Shown one piece after another: positions 1-11,019 of a stretch of DNA of 64,000 nt. Position 1 is the stretch's first letter. Every line of letters starts with the position of its first letter. Source of the stretch: Variovorax paradoxus EPS (GTDB lineage: Bacteria > Pseudomonadota > Gammaproteobacteria > Burkholderiales > Burkholderiaceae_C); the NCBI RefSeq assembly GCF_000184745.1, contig NC_014931.1:3286001-3350000 (forward strand), read 5' to 3'. The notes under the pieces were generated by a model. It had not been told where the DNA came from. It made no database searches and saw only the letters and a list, made by a program, of their open reading frames with translations. Position numbers and translations under genes: made by a program.

Positions 1-109
1 GCGTAGGAAGAGCGCTGATGCGCTCGTCGGTCCTGCATGCGATGCGCCGCGCCGTCCGTAGGCACGCGCGTTGCTCCGCCGTCTGCACACCAATGCAGAG
101 GAGACCGCC

Positions 110-406
110 ATGAACACCGCCGCCTGTCTGTCGCAGCTTGCAAAAGGGCCGCTGCCCCACGTCGAAGACAACCCCGAGCGGGTCGCGATGCTGCAGACGA
201 TGCAGCGCATGGGACACATCCGCGCGCATACCGAGCAGCGCGAGGGGCGAACGGTCGTGGTCGTCGAGGCGCTGACGCCCCTGGGTCGCAAGATCGAGAG
301 CTGCCTGGACGGCGGCGTGCCCCGCCGTCTCACGACCGCGTTCTGGGCTTTCAAGGTTCAGGAGACCGTGCCGCGCGAGCCGACGAAGCTCGCCGGGCTT
401 GCATGA
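110..406 (+). CDS. Small hypothetical protein, possible winged-helix fold
   Basis: This 98-residue protein is of unknown function. The start at 110 is chosen because GAGGAG lies just upstream; an in-frame extension to 71 lacks a ribosome site. The second half has a strand-turn-strand look (GHIRAH, then TVVVVEALTPLGRK), like the wing of a small winged-helix protein. The same general pattern (hydrophobic helix, LR/MG turn, basic strand, T-P-x-G-R near the end) recurs in the small proteins at 18017-18250 and 39951-40259, so the three may be paralogues. It is transcribed towards, but not with, the next gene. Confidence 0.6.
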   Translation: MNTAACLSQLAKGPLPHVEDNPERVAMLQTMQRMGHIRAHTEQREGRTVVVVEALTPLGRKIESCLDGGVPRRLTTAFWAFKVQETVPREPTKLAGLA

Positions 407-460
407 AAGCGCGCCATCGCAGGTAAAACTTGCGGCAGCGATGCCCGCACGGGTTGCCGG

Positions 461-2224
461 TCAGCGCGGCGGCTGTGGGAGGCGGGCCTGCAGCGCGCCG
501 GTGAGTTGACGCAACCGACGCTCCAGGCGCTCACGGTCCGCTGCATCCGCGGTGTCGCGCGACGCAAGGCTTGCATGGCCGAGCTGGAAGGCCGGATAGG
601 CGACCGAATAGACGTCGAGCAGCGCGGCGTCCACCTGGCAACCGCGCGCAGCCAGAGCCTGCAGCAACTCCCCGAGTTCATCGTCGCCGAGCGCGAATTC
701 GATTCGCGCACCGGCCACGTCCCAGGCCACGTCCTGGCAGCCGACGAGGTCGTGGCCGGCGTGGTGGTCGATGGCGTCGGTCTTCAGCAGGCGGACGCCG
801 TCGTCGAGCCATTCCCAAGGCTGCAGGCGGCTGTCGGTGCGCACCGGGCGCACGCTCGCCTGCAGCCGTGCGGCCGCGGCGAGATGCCGTTCCCAGGGCG
901 CATCCGATCCGGCGCCGAGCGCTTCGACGGTGTTGTGCCGGCCCATGTCGCACAGCGCGCGCAATGAAGCCCCGCCGCTCTGCGGCATGGCCAATGTGCG
1001 TGCGCGGAATGCGAGGTAGTCGGCGACGCGCGCGAGCAGCCGCGTGCGCAAAGCCGGCTCATGCAGCCGCTCTTGCGAGAGCGGCCTCATGCCGCCATGC
1101 CAGCGTTCGATGAGAAAGCCGTGGCAGGCCCCCGCGACCTCGGGGCAGAAACCCGCGCGGGCCAACGCCTCGGCGCATGCGATCCGCTCTTCCGCGCGAT
1201 GGCCGAGGCCCGCGAACTTGACGAGCCAGGTGCCGCTCTCGGCCTCTGCGAGGAACTTGCGCCGCTCCTGCCAGGGATGGACCGGCGGCCACGATGCCAT
1301 GGCCATGCGGTGCGCCTGGCGCCAGCCGCCGCCATCGATTGCGCGAAGCGGTGCGCGCAACGATCCCACGCACGCCTCCACCCAGGTCTGCAACCGGTGC
1401 GCAGGCTCGGCGGCATTCAGGATCACCGCATCGAAATCCGCCGCATGCGAAGTGGCCTGCGCCCACAGCGCACGCACCTGCGGGCTCGCCTCTGCACCGG
1501 GGCCGCGCGCGTGCGCCGTGAGCAGGTGGATGCGCTGCGGCGCCACGCCTTCCTCTTCGCGCAGCAGCCGGATCACCGCCGCCATCGAGGAGCCCGAGAG
1601 GCCCGGCCCTTCATCGACGATGGCGTGGTGCAGCGAAGGTTCGGTGCGCGGCGCGGCGCGCCATGCCACCCGGCGCCCGAAGGGATGGCCCACCGGCCGC
1701 AGCGTGACCGGCCGCGGATCGCCGAGCGCCGCGGCCGCGATGGCGGCGAGGCTGGTGCCGATGCTGCGGAGGCCAATCACCCGCCACGGCCCGGCACCGA
1801 GCCGGCATGCGGCCGCGAGATAGCACTCGGGATAAAGCGCATAGAACGCATAGCCCTCGGGCTGCCGCACCTCGATGTCCATGGCCGGCAGGTGCGCCGC
1901 CCAGCCTTCGATCGACGGCATGCGCGAAGGGAGCGCACCGCGCAAACCGCTGTGCCAGGAGTGCGCGCACAGGCGCGCGAGCATCAGTGCGATGGCCATG
2001 GCCGCGTCCACCTCCTGCGCGGGCGCGTCGTGTTCGCCGTTCGCGTGGAAGCGCGCATCGGCGATGCCCTGGGCAAGCTCGCCGGCCTCGATGAGCGCGG
2101 CGACCAGACATGCATGGCGCCCGATGCCGGGCGGCGAGCCCTGCGCCTGCGCCAGCATCGTGCGCAGCCGGTCGAGCTTGCACGCGACGGTTTCGCGCTG
2201 CGTGGCATCGCCGAAGACCAGCAT
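461..2224 (-). CDS. Phosphoribosyltransferase-like / kinase-like fusion protein
   Basis: This 587-residue protein seems to join two domains. Residues about 140-290 resemble a type I phosphoribosyltransferase: a loop RSIGTSL at about 153-159, followed by a hydrophobic strand and an acidic, glycine/serine-rich PRPP-binding loop (VDEGPGLSGSS, about 203-213). Residues about 330-520 look like a remote aminoglycoside-phosphotransferase/choline-kinase fold. There is a lysine in TWLVKF near 336, and a late HDLVGCQDVAWDVAG segment like the metal-binding and GDPAWDLA region of that family. The canonical HGDxxxxN loop is not obvious. The ATG follows the stop of the phosphatase gene by one base, so the two are probably translationally coupled. 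Substrate unknown; fold assignments come from motifs only. Confidence 0.6.
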   Translation of the reverse strand: MLVFGDATQRETVACKLDRLRTMLAQAQGSPPGIGRHACLVAALIEAGELAQGIADARFHANGEHDAPAQEVDAAMAIALMLARLCAHSWHSGLRGALPSRMPSIEGWAAHLPAMDIEVRQPEGYAFYALYPECYLAAACRLGAGPWRVIGLRSIGTSLAAIAAAALGDPRPVTLRPVGHPFGRRVAWRAAPRTEPSLHHAIVDEGPGLSGSSMAAVIRLLREEEGVAPQRIHLLTAHARGPGAEASPQVRALWAQATSHAADFDAVILNAAEPAHRLQTWVEACVGSLRAPLRAIDGGGWRQAHRMAMASWPPVHPWQERRKFLAEAESGTWLVKFAGLGHRAEERIACAEALARAGFCPEVAGACHGFLIERWHGGMRPLSQERLHEPALRTRLLARVADYLAFRARTLAMPQSGGASLRALCDMGRHNTVEALGAGSDAPWERHLAAAARLQASVRPVRTDSRLQPWEWLDDGVRLLKTDAIDHHAGHDLVGCQDVAWDVAGARIEFALGDDELGELLQALAARGCQVDAALLDVYSVAYPAFQLGHASLASRDTADAADRERLERRLRQLTGALQARLPQPPR

Positions 2225-2225
2225 C

Positions 2226-2756
2226 TCAGCCGGTCCGCAGGTGCCGGTAGGCGATGGCCTGGAAGGCGTCGAAGTCGGGCACGCGCCATGCGGTGCGCAG
2301 CCGCGTGCGGTGCCGTTCGAGCCAGCCGCACCAGCAGGCGAACTGCTCGGGCGAGGGCGACACCAGCGCGCGCCGCGTCTTCATGCGCTCCAGCGCATCG
2401 AGCGGCGTGTCGCCCCGGCTCACCATCACGCAGAGCGCAAGCGTGGCCGAGCGGCCGATGCCGTGCTCGCAGTGGATGAGCACCCGCTCCCCGCGGTTGA
2501 TCCATTCGCAGGCGAAGGCCACGCCGTCGTCCAGGTGCGCCGGCGCCACGCCGCACATGTCGGGCGTGGGCAGGTGCAGCAGCGCGATGCCGTGGCGGCG
2601 CATGAGCACCTCGTCGTCCTGTGCTTCGCCGCGCAGGTCGACCACCGCGCGGATGCTGTGCTCGGTCGCCAGGCGCTCGGCATGCGCCGCGGGAAAGCTG
2701 CCGCCCACCGCGAGCTGCGGCGTGATCCAGCTGAAGTTGGGTGTCCAGGTGTCCAT
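2226..2756 (-). CDS. Dual-specificity protein phosphatase
   Basis: This is a 176-residue cysteine-based phosphatase. The signature HCEHGIGRS at residues 95-103 fits HC-x5-R-S, with the catalytic Cys and phosphate-binding Arg both present, and Asp66 in PTPDMCG is a plausible general acid. The length suits a single compact DSP/Cdc14-like domain. The start at 2756 is chosen because the domain begins immediately (MDTWTPNFSW). An extension to 2837 adds 27 low-complexity residues, and neither start has a strong Shine-Dalgarno site. It is the first gene of a two-gene unit with the PRTase/kinase-like fusion, so the phosphatase may act on that protein or on its product. Bacterial DSPs also act on phospho-sugars or inositol phosphates. 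Confidence 0.8.
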   Translation of the reverse strand: MDTWTPNFSWITPQLAVGGSFPAAHAERLATEHSIRAVVDLRGEAQDDEVLMRRHGIALLHLPTPDMCGVAPAHLDDGVAFACEWINRGERVLIHCEHGIGRSATLALCVMVSRGDTPLDALERMKTRRALVSPSPEQFACWCGWLERHRTRLRTAWRVPDFDAFQAIAYRHLRTG

Positions 2757-2985
2757 CGATGGTGTGTTCGTCGCAGGCAAACGGGATGCCCGCGTGCGCG
2801 CCGCGCCTCTGTGTTGCGCCGATGCCGCGCTCATCAATGCGAACCCGAGCGCGCGAAGGCACCGTCCTGCTTGCCGCGAGATTTTTTTCTGCTAGGTTTT
2901 TTCCATCGCGGCACAACTGCAACGCAGATGCGGTTTTGCCGGCGCAACGAATGCATCGCAACCTCTTGTCCAGGCATTGTTCTTC

Positions 2986-4371
2986 ATGAAAATCTCGGTA
3001 CTCGGCACCGGCTATGTCGGCCTCGTCACAGGCAGCTGCCTCGCGGAAATCGGCAACGAAGTGGTCTGCTTCGATGTGGACGAGCGCAAGGTCGACATCC
3101 TTCGCTCGGGCGGCGTCCCGATCCACGAGGACGGGCTGCCCCAGCTCATCGAGCGCAACGTGCGCACCGGCCGGCTGCACTTCACCACCGACGTGGCGCG
3201 CGCGGTGCACCACGGCGACCTGATCTTCATCGCCGCGGGCACGCCGCCCGGCGAAGACGGCAGCGCCGACCTGCAGTACGTGCTCGCGGCGGGCCGCAGC
3301 ATCGGGCGGCACATGCAGGGCTTCAAGGTGGTGGTCGAGAAATCCACCGTGCCGGTGGGCACCGCCGGCAAGCTGCGCGCGGCCATCGAGGAAGAACTCT
3401 CGAAGCGCCGCAGCGACGGCGACCATGCCGCGGGCAGCGGCCTGCTCGCGCTGCCGGTGGCCCTCGTGTCGAACCCGGAGTTTCTGAAGGAGGGCGCGGC
3501 GGTGGACGATTTCATGCGGCCCGACCGCATCGTCGTCGGCACCGAACCCGGCGAAGCGGGCCAGCAGGCGCGCGAGGTGATGACGCGGCTGTATGCGCCG
3601 TTCAATCGCCAGCGCGACCGCATGATCCACATGGACGTGAAGGCCGCGGAGTTCACCAAGTACGCCGCCAACGCGATGCTGGCCACGCGCATCAGCTTCA
3701 TGAACGAACTCGCCAACCTCGCGGAGAAGGTCGGCGTCGACATCGAGCAGGTGCGCCGCGGCGTCGGCTCGGACCCGCGCATCGGCTACAGCTTTCTCTA
3801 TGCGGGCCTGGGCTATGGCGGCAGTTGTTTCCCGAAGGACGTGCAGGCGCTGGTGCACACCGCGGCCGTGCACGGCCAGCGCCTGAAGGTGCTGGAGGCG
3901 GTGCGCGCTGTCAACGATGCGCAGAAGCACGTGCTGGTCGACAAGATCGTGCAGCGCTTCGGCCAGGACCTGCGCGGCCGGCGCTTCGGCGTGTGGGGCC
4001 TGGCCTTCAAGCCCGACACCGACGACATGCGCGAGGCGCCCAGCCGCGTGGTGGTGAAGGCGCTGCTGCAGCGCGGCGCCGAGGTGGTGGCGCACGACCC
4101 GGTGGCGATGGCGCAGGCCCGCGAGGCGCTCGCCGGCGACCTCGACGGCATGCCCGAGCTGCTTGCGCGGCTGCGCTATGTCGATGCCCCGATGGAGGCG
4201 GTGGCCGACGCCGATGCGCTGGTGATCCTCACCGACTGGAAGGTCTTCAAGAGCCCGAGCTTCAGCGCGCTCAAGGCGGCGCTGCGCCAGCCGGTGATCT
4301 TCGACGGCCGCAACCTCTACGAGCCCGAGATCCGCACCCAGGGTTTCGACTACCTGGCCATCGGCCGCTGA
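2986..4371 (+). CDS. ugd: UDP-glucose 6-dehydrogenase
   Basis: This 461-residue cytoplasmic enzyme oxidises UDP-glucose to UDP-glucuronate with two NAD+. The N-terminal Rossmann motif GTGYVG (residues 7-12) and the catalytic cysteine in GGSCFPKD (Cys281) are intact, and the length is normal for the family. Translation is placed at ATG 2986 (MKISVLG), which begins directly at the Rossmann strand; an upstream in-frame TTG at 2977 is less likely. Its product feeds the decarboxylase encoded 58 bases downstream, giving a two-gene route from UDP-glucose to UDP-xylose. The promoter should lie in the AT-richer gap 2838-2985, shared with the divergent phosphatase gene. Confidence 0.95.
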   Translation: MKISVLGTGYVGLVTGSCLAEIGNEVVCFDVDERKVDILRSGGVPIHEDGLPQLIERNVRTGRLHFTTDVARAVHHGDLIFIAAGTPPGEDGSADLQYVLAAGRSIGRHMQGFKVVVEKSTVPVGTAGKLRAAIEEELSKRRSDGDHAAGSGLLALPVALVSNPEFLKEGAAVDDFMRPDRIVVGTEPGEAGQQAREVMTRLYAPFNRQRDRMIHMDVKAAEFTKYAANAMLATRISFMNELANLAEKVGVDIEQVRRGVGSDPRIGYSFLYAGLGYGGSCFPKDVQALVHTAAVHGQRLKVLEAVRAVNDAQKHVLVDKIVQRFGQDLRGRRFGVWGLAFKPDTDDMREAPSRVVVKALLQRGAEVVAHDPVAMAQAREALAGDLDGMPELLARLRYVDAPMEAVADADALVILTDWKVFKSPSFSALKAALRQPVIFDGRNLYEPEIRTQGFDYLAIGR

Positions 4372-4429
4372 CGCGACGCACACACCCGGCCTCACTCGCA
4401 ACACACACCAACAAGAAGGAGCAAACACC

Positions 4430-5482
<1,053 letters not shown>

Positions 5483-6353
5483 CGCCGCACCATCCGCGCG
5501 CAGAACTCAGCGAACTCTTCGGGCAACTGCGGCGGGCTCGTGTGGTGCGGCGCGATGCCGCGGTGCTCGGGCGTGAAGCAGAAGGTGAGCGTCACGTCGA
5601 AGCCTTCGAGCGCGCGCATCTGGCGGTCGAACCAGCGGTCGGCATCGGGGCGGAAGCTGTCGGCCCAGCTGAGGCCCGTGCGCAGGCGCCGCACACCGAG
5701 CTGGTTCAGCCAGCGCACCGCGTCGTCGAGCCGGTGGTCCTCGAAGTGGAACCACTGGCAGATGCCGAACTCAGGCGTGAAGGCCGCAAACTGGTCGCAG
5801 GCCAGCTTGGGCGTGCCGTCCTCGCGCAGCAGGCCCATGTGGAAGTGGCGGTAGTAGCTCGAGCCCTCGGCCTCGCGGTGCCGCGTGGTCGCGGGCCAGG
5901 CCGCGGGCAGGTCGTAGAGCGAATACCAGAAGATGCGAGGCACGCGGCCCATCAGCAGTTGCGCTGTGCGGCGCAGGCCGAACTCCTGCACCTCCTCGGC
6001 GCCGAAGGTCGACACGCCCACCTCGGTCACCCACACCGGCAGGTGCGTGACCGCCTCGATCTCGGCAATGCGTTGCGGCCATTCGTCGATCGGCCAATGG
6101 TTCCAGTCGAGCGGAAAGCCGTGCACCGCCACCGCATCGAGCCCGTCGAGCACGCCGCGATCGCGCAGGCTGGCCATGAACACCGCATCGATCGGCGAGA
6201 TGCCGCCCAGCACCTGCGTGAGCGTGCTGTTCTCCGCGCGCACCGCGGCGGAGGCGAGCGTCACCATGCGCGCGTAGGCCGACCAGTCGGGGTCGAGCTC
6301 CAGGTCCCAGTGCGACTTGTTGTTGGGTTCGTTCCAGAACTTGACGGCTTCGA

Positions 6354-7508
6354 TCATGCGACCTTGCTCCTGCGGCGGGCATGGGCGGCGGGTGCGACGG
6401 TGGCAGCCGGACGGCCCGAGGCCGCACCCTGGCCGGCCGCATCGCCGCGGATGAAGGCCTCGACCAGCTCGCGCGCCTCGTCATCGGTGAACTGCTGCGG
6501 CGGCGACTTCATGAAGTAGCTCGACGGCGCAAGCACCGCGCCGCCGATGCCGCGGTCGAGCGCGAGCTTCGCGCAGCGCACCGCATCGATCACCACGCCC
6601 GCGGAGTTGGGCGAGTCCCACACCTCCAGCTTGACCTCGCACTGCAGCGGCACGTTGCCGAAGGTGGTGCCCTCCATGCGGATATAGCACCACTTGCGGT
6701 CGTCCAGCCACGGCACATGGTCGCTCGGACCCACGTGCACATCGCTCGCGCGCATCGGGTGGCCGAGCTGGCTGGTCACCGCCTGGGTCTTGGAGATCTT
6801 CTTGGAGAGCAGCCGCTCGCGCTCCAGCATGTTGAGGAAGTCGGTGTTGCCGCCGAAGTTCAGCTGGTAGGTGCGGTCCAGCCGCACGCCGCGCTTGCGG
6901 AAGAGGTCGGTGAGGATGCGGTGCACGATGGTCGCGCCCACCTGCGACTTGATGTCGTCGCCGATCACCGGCAGGCCGCGCTGTGCAAAGCGCTGCTCCC
7001 ACGCGGGGCGGGAAGCGATGAACACCGGCACGCAGTTGACGAAGGCGCAGCCCGCCTCGATGACCTGCCCGGCATACCACTCGGTGGCCTTTTGCGAACC
7101 GACCGGCAGGTAGGAGACCACCACGTCGGTGCCGGTGTCGCGCAGGATCTTCGCCACGTTGCCCGCCTTGCCGCGTGCGACAGGCACCACGTTCTTCAGG
7201 TACGCGCCGATGCCGTCGTGCAGCGCGCCGCGCTGCACCGTGACGCCGAGCGGCGGCACGTCGGCGAAGCGCATCGTGTTGTTGGGGGCGGTGTAGATGG
7301 CTTCGCCGAGGTCGCGGCCCACCTTCTCTGCATGCACATCGAAGGCGGCGCTGAACTCGATGTCGCCGGGGTGGTAGCCAGCGAGATCGGGGTGCATCAG
7401 GCCCGGAATGAAGTCGGTGCCCTTGGCATCGCCGTAGAAGTGAACGCCCTGCACGAGGGACGAGGCGCAGTTGCCCACACCGATGATCGCGACGCGTATC
7501 TTGCTCAT
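6354..7508 (-). CDS. ino1: myo-Inositol-1-phosphate synthase
   Basis: This 384-residue enzyme converts glucose-6-phosphate into 1L-myo-inositol-1-phosphate using NAD. The N-terminal signature [16 protein letters not shown] and the internal [21 protein letters not shown] and KPxVE-like blocks are those of the short bacterial/archaeal class, as in actinobacteria. The start at 7508 has AAGGG eight bases upstream; the reading frame runs further upstream without a good start. It heads a two-gene unit with the glycoside hydrolase and is divergent from the epimerase operon. Inositol synthesis is uncommon in betaproteobacteria, so it probably supplies an inositol moiety or inositol-derived sugar to the product of this cluster. 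Confidence 0.9.
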   Translation of the reverse strand: MSKIRVAIIGVGNCASSLVQGVHFYGDAKGTDFIPGLMHPDLAGYHPGDIEFSAAFDVHAEKVGRDLGEAIYTAPNNTMRFADVPPLGVTVQRGALHDGIGAYLKNVVPVARGKAGNVAKILRDTGTDVVVSYLPVGSQKATEWYAGQVIEAGCAFVNCVPVFIASRPAWEQRFAQRGLPVIGDDIKSQVGATIVHRILTDLFRKRGVRLDRTYQLNFGGNTDFLNMLERERLLSKKISKTQAVTSQLGHPMRASDVHVGPSDHVPWLDDRKWCYIRMEGTTFGNVPLQCEVKLEVWDSPNSAGVVIDAVRCAKLALDRGIGGAVLAPSSYFMKSPPQQFTDDEARELVEAFIRGDAAGQGAASGRPAATVAPAAHARRRSKVA

Positions 7509-7796
7509 GTTGAAGACCCTTGGTGATGCCGCGGCGCGGAGCGCGCGGCGTGGTGCCGTGGAGAAAAAAGGAAGCTTTGTTCCTTGGCAATCTACGCGCC
7601 TGCGCGCACAAATCCGGCACTGATGCAAAGACCCAACTCAGCCGTGGCGTAACAGGGAAAAGGACCTACACACAGGTAAGTACCTTCGCACATGCGTGCT
7701 CGATGACGGCTGCGAATTTGAAGCTTCGCCGCCGTCACAACGACTCGTTTTTCTTCCGATGGCCACGACGGCGAACTCAAAGCACGAAGGGGTTCC

Positions 7797-8915
7797 ATGT
7801 CTCAGCACATTCTCATCACCGGCGGGGCCGGTTTCATCGGCTCGCACCTTGCGGACGAGCTGCTCTCCCATGGCTACCGCGTCCGCGTTCTGGACAACCT
7901 CGCGCCGCAGGTGCACGGCGAAGACGCGAAGCGGCCCGACTACCTGGAGCCCGACGTCGAGCTGGTGACCGGCGACGTGTGCGATCCCGCGGCGGTGCGC
8001 AACGCGCTGCGCGGCATCGACGCGGTCTACCACCTGGCGTCGGCCGTGGGCGTGGGGCAGAGCATGTACGAAGTGGCGCACTACACGCGGGTGAACAACC
8101 TCGGGACCGCGGTGCTGATGGAAGCGCTGATCGAGCGGCCGGTCAAGCGCCTGGTGGTCGCATCGAGCATGAGCCTCTACGGCGAAGGCCTCTACCGCAC
8201 CGCCGGCGGCGAGCTGCGCACGGTGCAGGAGCGCAGCCTGGAGCAACTGCGCCGAGGCGACTGGGAATGGCGCGACGAAGACGGCATCGCGCTGCAGCCC
8301 GCGCCCACGCCCGAGGACAAGGCGCCCGCGCTCGCCTCGGTGTATGCGCTGTCCAAGTTCGACCAGGAGCGCATGGGCCTCATGACCGGCCGCGCCTACG
8401 GCATTCCGACGGTGGCGCTGCGCTTCTTCAACGCCTACGGGCCGCGCCAGGCGCTCTCGAATCCCTACACCGGCGTGCTCGCGATCTTCGCGGCGCGCCT
8501 GCTCAACGACAGCCCGCCGAAGATCTTCGAGGACGGACACCAGCAGCGCGACTTCGTGAGCGTGTACGACATCGCGCGCGCCTGCCGCCTCGCGCTGGAA
8601 ATGCCCGCCGCCGCGGGCGAGGTCTTCAACGTCGGCAGCGGCGAGGCGCGCAGCGTGCGCGACATCGCGCAGCGCGTGGCGCAGGCCGTCGGCAAGGAGC
8701 ACCTCGCGCCCGAGATCACCGGCAAGTACCGCGTCGGCGACATCCGCCATTGCTATGCCGACATCGCCAAGGCGCGCAAGGTGCTCGGCTACACGCCGCG
8801 CGTGACGCTGGAGGACGGCCTGGCCGAACTCGCCGCCTGGCTCGAAGGCCAGGCCGCCGTGGACCGCGTGGCGCAGGCCAGCGCCGAACTCACCGCACGC
8901 GGGCTCGCCATATGA
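7797..8915 (+). CDS. NAD-dependent sugar epimerase/dehydratase (extended SDR)
   Basis: This 372-residue extended SDR has GGAGFIGSH at the N-terminus and the catalytic Y-x3-K (Tyr183, Lys187). It resembles UDP-glucose 4-epimerase and dTDP-rhamnose 4-epimerase-like enzymes of polysaccharide clusters. It acts on a nucleotide sugar; which one cannot be told from sequence alone. It is the first gene of a tight operon running to about 18 kb in which most junctions overlap by four bases (ATGA). The ATG at 7797 is followed directly by the Rossmann strand. Transcription should start in the 288-base gap shared with the inositol synthase gene. Confidence 0.85.
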   Translation: MSQHILITGGAGFIGSHLADELLSHGYRVRVLDNLAPQVHGEDAKRPDYLEPDVELVTGDVCDPAAVRNALRGIDAVYHLASAVGVGQSMYEVAHYTRVNNLGTAVLMEALIERPVKRLVVASSMSLYGEGLYRTAGGELRTVQERSLEQLRRGDWEWRDEDGIALQPAPTPEDKAPALASVYALSKFDQERMGLMTGRAYGIPTVALRFFNAYGPRQALSNPYTGVLAIFAARLLNDSPPKIFEDGHQQRDFVSVYDIARACRLALEMPAAAGEVFNVGSGEARSVRDIAQRVAQAVGKEHLAPEITGKYRVGDIRHCYADIAKARKVLGYTPRVTLEDGLAELAAWLEGQAAVDRVAQASAELTARGLAI

Positions 8916-10063
8916 ACGGCCGCGATGCAATCGACTCGGCGGCGGCTTCGCGGCGGCGTGCGCTGAACGGCGGCGGGCGCGCCACGCTCATCACCGGCGG
9001 CGCCGGCTTCGTGGGCGCGAACCTGGCGCACCGGCTCTTGTCCGAAGGGCAGCGCGTGCTGGTGTTCGACAACCTCTCGCGGCCCGGCGTGGAACGCAAC
9101 TTGGCGTGGCTGCAGCAGACGCATCCGCACGGCCTGGACGTGATGGTGGCCGACGTGCGCGATGCCGACGCGGTCGAGCGCGCCGTGGCCCGCGCCGACC
9201 ACGTCTTCCACTTCGCCGCGCAGGTGGCGGTGACCACCAGCCTGGACGATCCGCGCGAGGACTTCGCCGTCAACGCGCTGGGCACGCTCAATGTGCTGGA
9301 GGCCGCGCGCGCGCAGCCGGTGCCGCCCTCGCTGGTCATGACCTCGACCAACAAGGTGTATGGCGGCCTGGACGACGTGGCGCTGGAACTGGACGGCCAG
9401 CGCTACGGCCCGGCCGATGCGGACATCGCCGCGCACGGCATCGCCGAGACGCGCCCGCTGGACTTCCACAGCCCCTACGGCTGCTCCAAGGGCACCGCCG
9501 ACCAGTACGTGCGCGACTACGCGCGCAGCTACGGCCTGCGCACCGTGGTGTTCCGCATGAGCTGCATCTACGGCTGGCGCCAGTTCGGCACCGAGGACCA
9601 GGGCTGGGTCGCGCACTTTTTGCTGCGCGCGCTGGCGGGAGAGCCGATCACGCTGTTCGGCGACGGCCGGCAGGTGCGCGACATCCTCTTCGTCGACGAT
9701 CTGGTCGATGCCTTCCTGCGCGCACGGCGCGGCATCGATGCGCTCGCGGGGCGCGTGTTCAACATCGGCGGCGGGCCGGGCAACGTGGTGAGCCTGCTCG
9801 AACTCATCGACATGATCGGTGCGCTCGAAGGGCACAGGCCCGAGACCGCGCACGAGGGCTGGCGCACCGGCGACCAGCGCTACTACGTCTCGGACACGCG
9901 CGCTTTCCAGGCGGCCACCGGCTGGCGGCCGGCGGTCGATGCGCGCCAGGGCGTGGAGCGGCTGCATGGCTGGCTGCGCGAGATGCGTGCACAGCCGGTG
10001 CCGCAGGCGGCGTTGCGCCAACCCGCGTCGCGGCGGCCGACGCTGGCTGTCACGGGGAGGTGA
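8912..10063 (+). CDS. NAD-dependent epimerase, CDP-paratose 2-epimerase-like
   Basis: This is a 383-residue extended SDR with GGAGFVGAN and Y-x3-K (Tyr189, Lys193). The segments TSTNKVYGG, RMSCIYG, WVAHF and a long insertion before the active-site Tyr recall CDP-tyvelose/paratose 2-epimerases. It starts inside the stop of the previous gene (ATGA). The first 25 residues are a polar extension before the Rossmann strand. With the preceding SDR it supplies a modified nucleotide sugar to the glycosyltransferases downstream. The exact sugar is unknown. Confidence 0.82.
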   Translation: MNGRDAIDSAAASRRRALNGGGRATLITGGAGFVGANLAHRLLSEGQRVLVFDNLSRPGVERNLAWLQQTHPHGLDVMVADVRDADAVERAVARADHVFHFAAQVAVTTSLDDPREDFAVNALGTLNVLEAARAQPVPPSLVMTSTNKVYGGLDDVALELDGQRYGPADADIAAHGIAETRPLDFHSPYGCSKGTADQYVRDYARSYGLRTVVFRMSCIYGWRQFGTEDQGWVAHFLLRALAGEPITLFGDGRQVRDILFVDDLVDAFLRARRGIDALAGRVFNIGGGPGNVVSLLELIDMIGALEGHRPETAHEGWRTGDQRYYVSDTRAFQAATGWRPAVDARQGVERLHGWLREMRAQPVPQAALRQPASRRPTLAVTGR

Positions 10064-10065
10064 GC

Positions 10066-11019
10066 ATGTACGCAAGCGTCATCACCTCGCCGCGCCAAGT
10101 TGCGCTGCAACGCGTGCCGGTGCCCGAGCCCGGACCCGGCCAGTTGCTGCTCAAGCTGGAAGGCTCGGGCGTCTGCGCATCGAGCCTTCCGCTCTGGGAA
10201 GGCCGCGAATGGTTCGACTATCCGCAACCCGCCGGCGCGCCGGGCCACGAAGGCTGGGGCCGCGTGGCCGCGGTGGGCGAGGGCGTGCAGGGCGTCGCGG
10301 TGGGCGACCGCGTGGCCGCGCTCACCTACCGCGCGCATGCGGAGTACGACATCGCCGATGCGGGCGCCTTCGTGCCGCTGCCCGCCGCGCTGGCCGATGC
10401 CGCGATGCCTGGCGAGCCGCTGGGCTGCGCGGTCAACATCTTCCGGCGCAGCGACATCCGCGCGGGCCAGACGGTGGCGATTGTCGGCATTGGTTTCCTG
10501 GGCGCGATCCTCACGCGGCTCGCCGCGCGCGCCGATGCGCGGGTCATCGCGATCTCGCGGCGGCCGTTCTCGCTGGAGGTGGCGCGCAGCATGGGCGCGG
10601 CGCACACCATCGCGATGGAAGACCACCACCGCATCGTCGAGGAAGTGCGGCGCCTCACCGGCGGCGCGATGTGCGAGCGCACCATCGAGGCCGTGGGCCT
10701 GCAGTGGCCGCTCGACCTCGCGGGCGAGATCACCGGCGAGCGCGGCCGCCTCGTGGTCGCGGGCTACCACCAGGACGGCAAGCGCGAAGTCAACATGCAG
10801 ATGTGGAACTGGCGCGGCATCGACGTCATCAATGCGCACGAGCGCGATCCGCGCGCCTACGTGCAGGGCATCCGCGAGGCGGTCGACCTGATGGCATCGG
10901 GCGTGCTCGACCCAGCGCCGCTGTTCACGCACCGGCTGCCGCTGGACCGCCTCGGCGAAGCGCTCGAACTCACGCGCACGCGGCCCGATGGTTTCCTCAA
11001 GGCGGTGGTGACCGCATGA
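10066..11019 (+). CDS. Zinc-type alcohol dehydrogenase (MDR family)
   Basis: This 317-residue medium-chain dehydrogenase has an N-terminal GroES-like domain with Cys in GVCASS and the metal/active-site GHEGWG. Its Rossmann nucleotide-binding motif is VGIGFLGA. The structural-zinc four-cysteine loop is absent and the protein is shorter than typical alcohol dehydrogenases (about 340-370). It starts two bases after the previous stop. In this operon it may oxidise or reduce a hydroxyl of a sugar or cyclitol, perhaps together with the Gfo/Idh/MocA protein next to it. The substrate is inferred only from context. Confidence 0.85.
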   Translation: MYASVITSPRQVALQRVPVPEPGPGQLLLKLEGSGVCASSLPLWEGREWFDYPQPAGAPGHEGWGRVAAVGEGVQGVAVGDRVAALTYRAHAEYDIADAGAFVPLPAALADAAMPGEPLGCAVNIFRRSDIRAGQTVAIVGIGFLGAILTRLAARADARVIAISRRPFSLEVARSMGAAHTIAMEDHHRIVEEVRRLTGGAMCERTIEAVGLQWPLDLAGEITGERGRLVVAGYHQDGKREVNMQMWNWRGIDVINAHERDPRAYVQGIREAVDLMASGVLDPAPLFTHRLPLDRLGEALELTRTRPDGFLKAVVTA

